Shown here piece after piece: positions 52,572 to 62,559 of a DNA stretch of 64,000 nucleotides. Origin of the DNA: Ampelocalamus luodianensis (Eukaryota; Streptophyta; Magnoliopsida; Poales; Poaceae); the NCBI GenBank assembly GCA_036346255.1, contig CM070639.1, positions 27,186,165 to 27,250,164 on the forward strand, in the 5' to 3' direction. How positions within the stretch are numbered: position 1 is the first letter of the stretch; each line of letters begins with the position of its first letter. A model generated the notes under the pieces. That model worked only from the letters and a program-made list of their open reading frames with translations. It searched no databases and was not told where the DNA came from. Made by a program: the position numbers and the translations under genes.

Positions 52572-55500
52572 TGTAACATCCCAATTTTAGGCTTGTGTTT
52601 CAAATGTAAGAAAATGAGGAAATTAAAACTTTTTCTTACATCCTGTATTTCCTATTGTACCAAGCGGGTATTGTACAAGAAGTTATGGAAATACGAAGTC
52701 ACAAGTCTTTTGATCCCAATCTTGAACTTTCAAAAACAATCTTGTCAAACCTCTTGATCATCTCCTGGAAACAATTTTCCTAAGTTCTTGAGATGGTATG
52801 TGACCCCTCTGAAAAGTTTCACAATTTTTGGAAATTGTTTGAATATTTTTGGAGGCCAGTCAAACCAATTCAAAATCTAGTCAAACCTTGGGCCAGTGCC
52901 TTGTTAAATTTTTGGAGGAAAATCCTTAGCATCAAAGCCTCTGAAAATTTTATGTTAGGTCCTCGTTTGAGCTAGCAAGCTCCTGTAAAAATTTCATAAT
53001 TTTTGGAGTTGGTTTGCTGCCTCAAACAATTCTTCAAAGAGCAGCTCCTTCGAAAAAACCCAGAAAGACTAAGTTTGGTTGAGTCAGACTCGGACTCGGA
53101 CCCGAGCCCAACTCAACCGACTTGGTTGGACCATGTCGCCAGCGCCACACTCGGGCTCGAGCTTTGCCAAGCAGTGAGCTATTGGATCTCAATCCGGCGC
53201 TCCCGACCTCTCCACCGATCGAGGAGCTCTTGGCGCCTCGGCGCTGAGGTGGTCCAAGCGCGGATGTCCATCGTGTGGCTCACGACCTCCCCACGGCTCC
53301 TAGGACCTCCTGAGACCTCCTCGCCCGCGCTCGGACCTCCCCACCTCGGCGATTCTTGGTCGTCCAGGACCTCCCCGAGCACATCTGGGACGTCCAGGAC
53401 CTCTCCCTCGGCTCTGTTTCTCTTCCTCTAGACCTCCTCGAGCCCTGGTCATCATGGTCTTTCCCGCACCCATGCGTGTGTCGATGTGAGAGCGGTTGGG
53501 AGCGATGGCCTGCCACTTTTGCCCTTCCCAACGTCTCTTTCGCCATGCATTAAATGTGTCGAGAGCTTAGCCTAGAAGTCTTCCCTACCTACCGCTCTTG
53601 TCAAATCTAGCAAGTCATGGCGGGCATGGACTTTGCTCACAATGGGCTTTTGCCCTAGCCTTGTCAAGCGCCCGCTATGTATAGCCGGTGGTTCCTTCCT
53701 CCTTCTCTTTCCGTCACTTGGTGCCGTTTAGACTCTCTCGATTGTGAGTGTGAGCCCCAAACCCGAGCACCAGAGCCCTTCCTTACCTCCATTGTCACCT
53801 TTGGGCTCCTGCCAAGCTCGAGCTCCAGTGGTTCCATCAACGTTCTTGCTGTTTTCTTGTCATCTCGAGCACCTCGAGCATTCCCTAACTCGTTGTGTTT
53901 GACCTTCACAGAGGTTGACAATTTGGGAGCCGCTTGTCGAGGTCGTCTTCTTCTCCTTCGCCGCAAGCGCATCACCGCGGACTTCGTCGACCTCCTCCAA
54001 GTCCTCCGTCTTCCTCGGACCTTCCCTACACTCGGGTGAGTTTATTTTAGCCTCCTAGAGCTCGGCGCATGTTAGGTTAGGTCATAGCGGGCCTTTTCAT
54101 ATTTTCGGTTTTGTCAAAGGCTTGCTCACCGCTCCTTTCGGCTCGCGGCGTTTAAAACACGTCGCCGCCGCCGAGAGTGTCTCCGCTAGGTCCGCGACAC
54201 TATTGCGAGTATATCGGTGCCCTTGGTGGCGCCGGCGAGGTCCCTATCGCCGGCGGCGAACCGTTGAGCCCGCCGAGATTTTCGGTTCAAAACCTCCGTT
54301 TCGTCACTTTCTTAGGACATCATCAATGCCCCATTTATTGCTAATCATTGGGTGCCTTCATCACGCCTTAGGCGTGCCATTGTGTCAGCGACATGTGGGC
54401 CATGGGCTTAGAAGTTAAATCGAAGTCTTTTGGTGCCCTTTAGGTTCATTCATTGCCAATCTTCCGAGCAATAAATTTGTCTTAGCCGCCCCTTTTTGTC
54501 ATTGTCCAGGTGGTCCCGCGCCATTAAAAAAAAACCCCGGACCTCACAGGACTAATCTTGGCCGTTCACGACCTCTCCAAGATTAGATATGGGCCTTAGG
54601 TTCTTTCCGCAAAAACCTCGAGTGTCTAGGACCTCCACTCGAGGTCCTCTTTGCAAAACCTCCCTTGGTCATTATGCAAAGACCACCTCGGGACCACCCT
54701 CGGGGTCGTCTTTGTAAAAGCCACCCGTGGCCTTTTACAAAGAAAACCCCCGCTCAGGACCTCTTAGGCTCGATCCTAGCCGTTCACGACCTCCCCGGTT
54801 TAGATCCGAGCGTTAGATCTCATTTCGTAAAATCTTTAGTGCTCAGACCTCCCTCCGCGTCGATCTGGGACCGTTCAGACCTCCCTAGGTCTAATCCGAG
54901 CCGTCCAGATCTCCTCCGATTAAAACCCTATCGCTTAGGACCTCCCCGAGAAGATCTTGGTTATCCAAGACCTCCTCGTGTCAATCCCAGCCGATCAAGA
55001 CCTCCCCGAGTAGCTCTTGACCGTCTAGGGTCTCATCCTTTAGATCCGAAGCTTTAGGACCTCCTCCTCTGGTCTAAACCGTTAGATTTAGATCTAACGG
55101 GCTAGACCTCCTTCCTCAGATTTAAAGCCTTAGGACCTCCCTCGTTCATCTTGGTCGCCCAGGACCTCCCTCTCGGGATCGTGTCAGTTAAAGACCTCCC
55201 GGAGATCTAGACCGTTGAAGACCTCCTCCGTGAGCTTTTAGCCGTCTCAGACCTCTCTCCGAAGGTTTACCCGTTGGACCTCCTCTAGTGCTCGGGACCG
55301 CGGATCTCGTCGGCGGTCCACGACCTCTGTAAGCGCGTAGAGACCTCCTTGCGCGCGCTGTGCACGCGCCGGTGCGTGATCGTTGGATCGAGACCTCCAC
55401 GGTCGAACCTCCCGGTCGCGGGAGGAGGTGTTATCTGCGTATTGGTGCTGAGGCTCGTGGCCGTCGGACCTTGATCTAACGACCACGACCTCTCCCTTGT

Positions 55501-57831
55501 CTTCGATCCGTTGGACCTCCCGAGAGCTCAAGGTTTCCTAAGTCTTTTGCTGTTTCAAATTTCAAAAGTGCATAACTTTGTCATTTTAACTCCTTTTTGA
55601 ATGATTCCAGTTGCTGTAGCTTGGTTATAGTATAAAATTTAATCTGAGAAGGAAGTTAGGCGTTGTTATGTAGCAGAAAATGGTTTTAACTACATGATCT
55701 TGTTTAGTGTTGAATGATATCTAGAAATTCATTGAAAATTTGTAAAATGCATAACTTATTCTCTGTAATTCCAAACTGAGCAAACTAAGTTTTGTTAAAA
55801 CCTACTAGGGATATACTGTAATATGGAATAGGTCTTCATTTGATCCTTGCCACTGAAATTAAAGATCTACTAGTTTTAGAACTTAGAAAAATCATAACTA
55901 ATTCGTTATAACTCCAAATTGTGCAAACTCAGTTTTACTGTTGTTAGGTACCATTACCTACCTACCATAAAAATTTCAGCTTCTGGTTCATTGTAGAAAT
56001 TTTCGCCATGAACAGTAACCAATAGGAATTAAAACTGGATTTATCAGTGAGCAAAATTGTTTAGGGCATAACTTTTCATGCTTAGTCCAAATGAAGTGAT
56101 TCTTGTTTCTAAAATTGTCTAAAATCAACCTCTAGCTGCTGTAGAAATTTCATTGGATTTGGATGTTCTTTGCTGTTGAGTTCCTTTTGGTGTTCTTCGT
56201 TCTTATCGGTTTTTATTGCCTTTTAAGCTTAGGCGACATTTGCAGTAACCCGAGGCGATCCTCCATAACAGCTTTGAGCAACAGCCAGCGAGCAAGCAGT
56301 TTGATCATGTTAATCCCAGTATTTTAAGTATTTATGTTGTTTACAACTTCTATGTATGCATTGCTATCTTGTTTTAACTATTGACGATAGTTGGCCTAGT
56401 AGATGCATTCCTTAAACAAATAATCATCCTCTACTACCATGAGCCTAGGTTATTGCTGTGATTAGAGTTCGTGGATGAGCTCTTGTCACTTAGTAGTTGT
56501 GAATTAATTGCTTAGCCATGCTTAGTCTCCGGTAGAAATGGCGGTTATCGACTTGTCGATAACCTTGATCTATAAAACTTATTATGATTATGATTTCAAC
56601 CTTGTGCCATGTCTACTTATGAAAACTAAAACTGGAAGCAAAATGATTTAGACTTGGGCTGTGGTATGATTGGTGTGATTTTCGGTGTGGCTGGAATGGT
56701 GCCGGTCATTAAGGACCGAGTTACTTGCGCCACCGTCTTGAGCAATTTATGCGTGCTAACCACATTAGAGGGTATGGGACCTCTCTTGACTTAGTACTTT
56801 GGCGTGTATTGGCTCAGTCGCAGAAGTCGCGGGAGGGATGGGGGTGGGAGCATTGTAGTGTCCGAAGGTTTCCCCGTAACGGTGGTTGTCTTTCGCTTGC
56901 AATGTAAGCGTATGGGTTTCTATCCATACGAGCGCTCGTAGTTAATACACAAGATTGGAAATGTCTCGTAGGACTTAGCCGGGCCGGCATACCTTGGTGA
57001 GTGTGCTTGTGGCTTGAAGGCGGTGCAAGTGTGGGTACATTGGTACACCCGCAGGTTAAAACTATTCGAATAGCCTCGTCCTAGGTTATGGACACGCTCT
57101 CGCCACGCCCGTGAGAACTAGACTACAACCTTTTAAACTAAAACTTGATGGGTGGTACGAATCTGGGATTCGTGCTATGTTGTGGTGACTATTGGGGTAG
57201 TCACTTCCAGGTGGTTCTTGTATGTATCTTTACTTACAGTTACTTTGATAATGAAACATATTTGCAAACTTGCTTTTAAATGTATTATATTATTGCAAAT
57301 AAATTTGGCTTTGTGCAAATGAACATATGGCCTCCACCTAAATAAGCTTGCATGTAGTTTATGAATAGGTCGCTATTCCACACGTCGATCTTGCGGTACA
57401 AAGACAATCTTTGTACTCAGATGCTATGCTTAATTGTTTTGTTGCAGAGGAAGAAGGTGAGCTCAGAAGGGCCTCACTTTGTGAGTCGTGTTGTGGTAGC
57501 TATGGGCGACTAGCTTAGCGGTCGATCCGGTTGCCTTGTGGGTGTGTGGCTAACCGGTCGATTGTTGTTCTAGCCATCTTGGCGCTTTTGCTTCCTGTCA
57601 TTCTTGTATATTGTTCTATTTGGCAGTCGGCTCTCTTTTGTAATAACTTTACTTTAGGTCGTTGTTGAACTTAGTGATATATGTTGTATGGAATTGATGT
57701 GTAATTTTGTGATGATGTACATATGCTGCAGTGCAGGAAGCATATGTCCATCGAGGCTTAGAATGTTTAATTAGTAATGCTAGAGCCATTTGGAGGTTAA
57801 GTGTTACTAGTTAAATATTCGAGTCCTCACA
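52572..57831 (+). repeat. LTR C (5.26 kb), 3' LTR of the array
   Basis: Starts TGTAACATCCCAATTTTAGG and ends GAGTCCTCACA. Sub-features: GACCTCC blocks 53270-53445 and 54537-55525, TATA-like 53675-53686, donor-like GT 54036, hairpin 56543-56564, palindrome 57062-57073, acceptor-like AG 57446-57447. Between TATA and donor one frame stays open for 120 codons (53677-54039). A and B do not keep it, so I do not call a gene. Confidence 0.95.
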
Positions 57832-58522
57832 GTGAGCGCATCTTGGCAAGCCGATCCGATGCCGAATCTGTGCAGCAGGAACATGCATTCCCGGTGCAAC
57901 TGGCTCAACTGGCTCCTCTGGCTCTGCGGCTTCTTCTAGCTCAACTGGACCTTCCTCTGGATCTTCTTTGGGATCCTCCTCGGGGTCTTCCTCTTCTTCG
58001 TCATCCTGGTCGTAGAGAATCTCTTGCAGAGTAGCGACATTTACTTCAGCTCTGTAAAGCCTCAGAGACATGATCCAGCTCTGTGATAGTCCTCTCCAAT
58101 GCTTCTCCCTGAGCGGCCACAAACTGGGCAAGGTGCACGACTGTAGCGTTGCTTTCTTCTTCTGTGGACGGGTAGCGTGCTGGCAAATTTACGGCTGCAG
58201 CTCTGGGGTGGTAACGGAAGACTGTGTCCTGAAGCTCCCATGCGTAGATGTTGCATATACGAAGCATGGCCAAGCGTGACGACTCTTGGATGCCCTCCAG
58301 CCAAGTGATCTTCCTCACAGAGATGTGCGAAGGTTGGCTTGCTTTGTCGTTCCTCCTGGCGTAGATCGTCAGACGACAGATGACCCCACGGTTTTGTCCA
58401 TTCACAGTCCAATTGTTGCCAACGTACAACGGACAATCAATGCCTCCGAGGATCTGCAGTAGCTTCCAAAGCTCGGCGGCATATCCTCCTGTGCGCTCAC
58501 CATAGCTCTGGAGACGAGGCAT
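57832..58522 (-). pseudogene. Element M ORF0, an extra ORF ahead of gag (split by the array)
   Basis: From ATG at 58522: MPRLQSYGERTGGYAAELWK, LLQILGGIDCPLYVGNNWTV, a basic region, TWLEGIQESSRLAMLRIC, NATVVHLAQFVAAQGEALER and TITELDHVSEAL. A frameshift near 58070 moves to YRAEVNVATLQEILYDQDDE and a Glu/Pro-rich acidic tail with PEEDPKEDPEEGPVELEEA. The tail runs to the array junction and probably continues at 18988. It lies 200 bp after the PBS, ahead of gag on the same strand. Extra ORFs before gag (orf0) are reported in some rice gypsy elements. No enzymatic motif is recognised and the function is unknown. Confidence 0.75.
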
Positions 58523-58722
58523 CTGTCAAGACGGGCGAAGGGAGGGTAAGAGCAACTTAAAACAGCGAGAAGAGAAAAGATTATAGCAATAGTTGAGTCG
58601 AGAGAGATATGAGAAGAGTTAAGCAATTAATTAATCTTGCAAGTTAATTTTTCCTTTAGAAAATAATTTGGACACTCTAAAGACGGCCGATCTAACTAAG
58701 GTCAAGACCTACAGTCAGTATG
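58523..58722 (-). other. Element M leader between PBS and ORF0
   Basis: 200 bp, purine-rich on the plus strand at 58550-58620. No feature seen. Confidence 0.6.
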
Positions 58723-58734
58723 GCTCTGATACCA
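58723..58734 (-). promoter_or_regulatory. Primer binding site, element M (tRNA-iMet type)
   Basis: The minus strand reads TGGTATCAGAGC, four bases after the LTR end ...GGGTCCCGACA. Confidence 0.93.
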
Positions 58735-59081
58735 CCTCTGTCGGGACCCAAAATTACGATTCTGGAACCCTCTGTGTATAATGCACTAGTCCAGGATCAC
58801 GCTAGTACACACAGTGTCAACATAGGTGAATATCAATCCACACAAGCGATAAATAAAGTAAACGATTAGTTTGGATAACAAATAAGGGTTTTGACCTTAT
58901 GGTCGAGTTTACACTTATTGAGCCACGCAGGGCTAACAGAGAATAAAATAGCAGCGGAACAGAAATAACTTTAGCGTAGATCCCATCAATTCACCACAGG
59001 CAACCGACTGGGATCCAGACCTTAACGATCAGTAACCTTCGACGAACTCCTCCTTGAAAGCAGGCGTAGACTCCTCCTCTT

Positions 59082-59087
59082 CTGTAG
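59082..59087 (-). other. Putative 3' splice site, M LTR
   Basis: The minus strand reads CCAAACCTACAG followed by AAGAGGAGGAG, which encodes EEEESTPAFKEE in one frame. This is the counterpart of the A/D acceptor plus Glu-rich patch. Slightly downstream, TCGGTTGCCTGTGG matches CGGTTGCCTTGTGG of family A. Confidence 0.35.
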
Positions 59088-59425
59088 GTTTGGGCGTAAG
59101 TTTTACAACAAGCGTGAGTACACAACCGTACTCTCAAATCATACCACAGAATGCAATTTATAGATGCAGGCTTATTCCAAAAGAAAAGGCTTATGTGGTT
59201 CTTTTGCATAAAGCAACATTTGCAATTGAATACAATAATAGATTGAAATGCAGTTCAAAACAAATAGACAATATTAATTTAACAGTTATTTTCACAAAGA
59301 CACAAAGCTAAACAGATTATTTCACATAGCCATATGACTTAGATCACATAGCTCCCATGCCAAATATTTTATGAAAATTACCCCTCGTGTGAAATCCCCG
59401 AGCATGTCCATGACCGCGGACGCGG

Positions 59426-59437
59426 CTATTCGAATAG
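59426..59437. other. 12-bp palindrome CTATTCGAATAG, M LTR
   Basis: On the minus strand it lies in GGGTAAAGTGTACAACC ... GTTAAA ... palindrome ... CCGCGTCC ... GGTCATGGACATGCT, parallel to the A and D context. It is about 690 bp before the LTR end. Confidence 0.7.
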
Positions 59438-61319
59438 ATTGATTTAACACTCTGCAAAGGTTGTACACTTTACCCACATGATACAACTAGTGTAGCAAGC
59501 ACTAATCATAACAAAACGGTTCAGAAACTTCATCTTAACATTGACACTCCCGACGTTCTTACAAACCGCTATGCCAACCCAAACGAAGCGCTTTGGCATA
59601 ACACACATCGTTGGACAGGGACACGGCGAACCGCCTCGTGATGCGACTACCTTGTAGTACACACCTCCACCCATAGCCTAACCTACAGCCTGAGTAATCA
59701 ATACGAAGAATCCATAACCTACTAAGTTAGGCCTGTCCCATCAGGCATGTGGTCATACAGTAAGGCTCAGTTCAATGGTGCACAAAGTTAAGTCCTTAAT
59801 TGACCAAGGCAAGACTTCCATTCTCTAATTATGCCAGAAAGAACATTATTCCCAAGCACATAGCTTCCACCATATCACACAGTATCCACCACTTGCTTCA
59901 GTCTAAATCCTTTACCACCCAGTTGGTTTTAGTGCAACATATGCCATACACAAAGTAATAGCACACAGTGCACACAGCTTTATCACATAGTTCCAAAGTC
60001 ACTTAGTCAGATTTAATATTTGCAACTTGAATGAGATGTGAGACTCGTAGCATGGCTAAGGAATTGTACTCGTATCTAACCAACCCACGTTGGTGCTACA
60101 ATATTACCAACTAATAACCAATCTAGGGTGACAAGGTATTATGTCATACAAGGCCAAGGTGTATTAACAAAATGGATGATAACTATGCCCAAAAGCATTT
60201 AAATACATAATTAAAGTAGAATCCAATACTTTGAAACAAAGTAGTTTGAAAACTGGGTTCAAGATGATCAAAGGTATGACTTGCCTTGGAAAAGGTCTAA
60301 GTACTGGTCTTGATCTTGAGGTGCTCCTTTTCTCCAAAATTCCCCGATGTATCGACGTCTACTCGCAAACGAAACAAATAAACAAAATAAATAAATAATA
60401 GAGGCAAAAAACTCCAAAAATTAAATAAAAATCTCAGATAAATAGAGCTCGAATTTAGATAAATTTTGGAATTTGAATGGGCTCAAATGGAGTTCGGATG
60501 CAAAAGTTATGGGCTCTGGAAATTTCAATCTAAAGAAAACCCTCATTTTGGATTTACTGGAATTTTCGAATTATTTCTTAACAGAAAAATCGGATTATTG
60601 CGCAAGCACGACGTCAGCACAAGGATTTCGGAAATAAAAGAAATAAAAAGAAATTACTAACATGTGGGACCCACATGTCAGTGAGATGGCTCACGGTAGA
60701 CTAAGTATACCGAGCCTCGGGATCTAGAGATTGGTGAACTGCCACGGGGATCTAATATAGACCAATCCCAGCGCGACACGTTAGCGGCAGCTGCTGACCA
60801 GGACGCTAACTCGGGCGTACACGCGTGAGATGACAAGGATGCCACACGAGGTGACACGTAGGCGCGAGGGCTGAACTGTACACGACGTGGACATCCACGT
60901 GGCTCGACAGAGACTGGTGGTGCTCAGGACCAAATGGAAACGGCGAACGGCGGTGATCCGCCGGCGATGAGTGGTGCCACTAGGTAGCTAGCACTATTAC
61001 GAAACTAGGGGTGTACTTGCGAGTGTCGGGGATGACAGAGGTGACCGGCGGCGAGACCTATGCGGCGAAGCTTCTCGGCTTTTGTCGGACAGGACCTCCG
61101 GTGAGATCTAGGCGACGACAAAGGCTTCTGGAGGTAGCCCAGGCGACGGCGACGACAGCGGTGTACTCCACGGGGGCGGGGCATCACCGGCGGCGGCGCA
61201 ACCCGAAGAAAACGATCAACGGCGAAAAACCCTAAAAGCTCGATTGCGGCGGCGCTAGGGCTCTCGTGGCGAAGTGGATGGCGGCTCTGGGTTGCGGAGG
61301 GCAGGGCGAACCTCGGGGT

Positions 61320-61329
61320 CTATTTATAG
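61320..61329 (-). promoter_or_regulatory. TATA box, M LTR
   Basis: The minus strand reads CTATAAATAG, a very good plant TATA box, followed by C-rich sequence. It is 490 bp into the LTR. Confidence 0.7.
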
Positions 61330-61820
61330 GGTCGGGGCGGCACGGGATAAGGAATCCCTAATTTGGGGATTTCTCGGTTTCAAACGAAAATGGAGATAGA
61401 GTTGGTTTTCATCCCGATTAAGGGTAGATACGGGTGCGAGGAGGAAGGAGATAGAGTTTGATGAAGAAATCGGGAAGGTTTTAGTTGGGAGAGTCCGTTG
61501 TCGGATGGGCTTCTAGAAGGCGGCAATGGCGGACGGAGGCGGGCCCGTCGCGGGGATGAAGCCGACTCGGAGACAAAGGTGGCGGGCCCACCTGGCAGCG
61601 AAAGCCCACTCACGTGCACGATCAGGTCAAGAGAGTTAACCGTCCAGATCTGATCGAGCGGCTCACAATCAATGGGACGTTCGGGTCCCCGGACGATCAC
61701 GCCGCATTTGACCGTTCAACCTTGATCGAACGGCTCAAAAACGCTGGTGACGTTCGGACCACCCAAAAGGCACAACGCCATCGGACCGATCAACGAGAAT
61801 CGGACGGCTGAGGTGTAACG

Positions 61821-62140
61821 CGCTCCCGCGATCATTGTCGACTTCTTTTGCGTCGATGTTTTGTACATGCCAAGGATAGACTAGTATTGTGGTAGAAGGG
61901 GTTGGAGTATTTACATGTGCTAAGGATAGACTAGTATTGTCAACTTCTTTTATGTGGTTGTTTTGTACATGCCAAGAAGACCATGTCTATATTAGAATGC
62001 TCAGGTTTACGTATTTTGTATCATCTAAATTTGATCTCTGTGTTGCAGCTGTATTTGATTGTTGATATGATATTTTCTAAGTGGTGCGATTTCTGGCGGC
62101 ATAATTAAATTTTATTGGCATTTTACATGTATATTCCTAG
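61821..62140. other. Flank of element M with a diverged 100-bp duplication
   Basis: The stretch at about 61838-61891 (GTCGACTTCTTTTGCGTCGA, then TTTTGTACATGCCAAGGATA) recurs at about 61912-61975 with TTTACATGTGCTAAGGATAG and TCAACTTCTTTTATGTGG. No gene seen. Confidence 0.6.
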
Positions 62141-62146
62141 GTGCCT

Positions 62147-62500
62147 AATCTGCCGGGAATCATGCCAATGATGGCAATATATCTGCCGGGGAAAACAGAC
62201 AATCGAGGGCAGTTAACTGCCGGCAATACATCTAACTACCGGGGAAAACAAACTTATCTAGGGCACTTAACTGCCAGGGAAAACAGATAATCAAGGGCAG
62301 TTAACTGCCAACAATACATCTAACTGCCAGGGAAACTCTAACTACTGGGAAATAGCTAACTGCCGAGGAAACACTAACTGTCAGGGAAAAAACTTATCTA
62401 GGGTAGTTAACTACCGGGAATCCAGATATCTGTCGGGGAATGTCCTTCCCAGCAGCACTTTACCAGGCAGGTAATAAGTGCTAGGGAAACTCATTCCTGG
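62147..62500. repeat. Cluster of (T)AACTGCC(G)GGGAA subterminal-type repeats
   Basis: A dozen or more short units on both strands, including perfect palindromes GGCAGTTAACTGCC at 62208-62221 and 62296-62309 and GGTAGTTAACTACC at 62402-62415. Dense short direct and inverted repeats of this kind are typical of subterminal regions of CACTA (En/Spm) or other DNA transposons. No terminal inverted repeat or transposase was seen, so the class is tentative. Confidence 0.5.
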
Positions 62501-62559
62501 CATATAGTTTGCTTTTCAAAGCAGTTTTCCTCGGTAGTTTGATTGCCCTTAATACTATG

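Larger units (their letters stand above)
18989..57831 (+). mobile_element. Tandem LTR-internal-LTR-internal-LTR array (A/B/C), Tekay/Del-like
   Basis: Three LTRs of one family (18989-24247; 29224-34214 plus 47305-47585; 52572-57831) flank two homologous internal regions (24248-29223 and 47586-52571). LTR lengths are 5259, about 5272 and 5260 bp. The middle LTR serves as 3' LTR of the first and 5' LTR of the second and is split by element D. Such shared-LTR arrays arise by unequal homologous recombination. Flanking 5-mers are AGAAG on the left and GTGAG on the right, so no clear target duplication. Confidence 0.92.
17065..61820 (-). mobile_element. Element M: Ty3/gypsy retrotransposon with ORF0, split by two insertions
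   Basis: From right to left: 5' LTR 58739-61820, PBS 58723-58734, ORF0 58522-57832, then the 39-kb A/B/C array, then the ORF0 tail and gag 18651-17401 and PR to 17065, where element N begins. Its RT, RNase H, integrase and 3' LTR would lie beyond N, outside the window. Host of both other nests, it is the oldest Ty3/gypsy layer visible here. Confidence 0.85.
58739..61820 (-). repeat. 5' LTR of element M, about 3.08 kb
   Basis: The minus strand begins (T/C)GTTACACCTCAGCCGTCC at 61820 and ends TTTTGGGTCCCGACA at 58739. The first base is C rather than T as read. It carries a TATA box, long R/U5, the CTATTCGAATAG palindrome and an acceptor-like site, in the same order as families A and D despite little other similarity. 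The partner 3' LTR is outside the window. Confidence 0.85.

Noticed and set aside
57832..58522. ORF0 of M as an envelope-like gene
   Set aside because: It lies before gag, with no signal peptide or membrane segment visible, and its tail is acidic.
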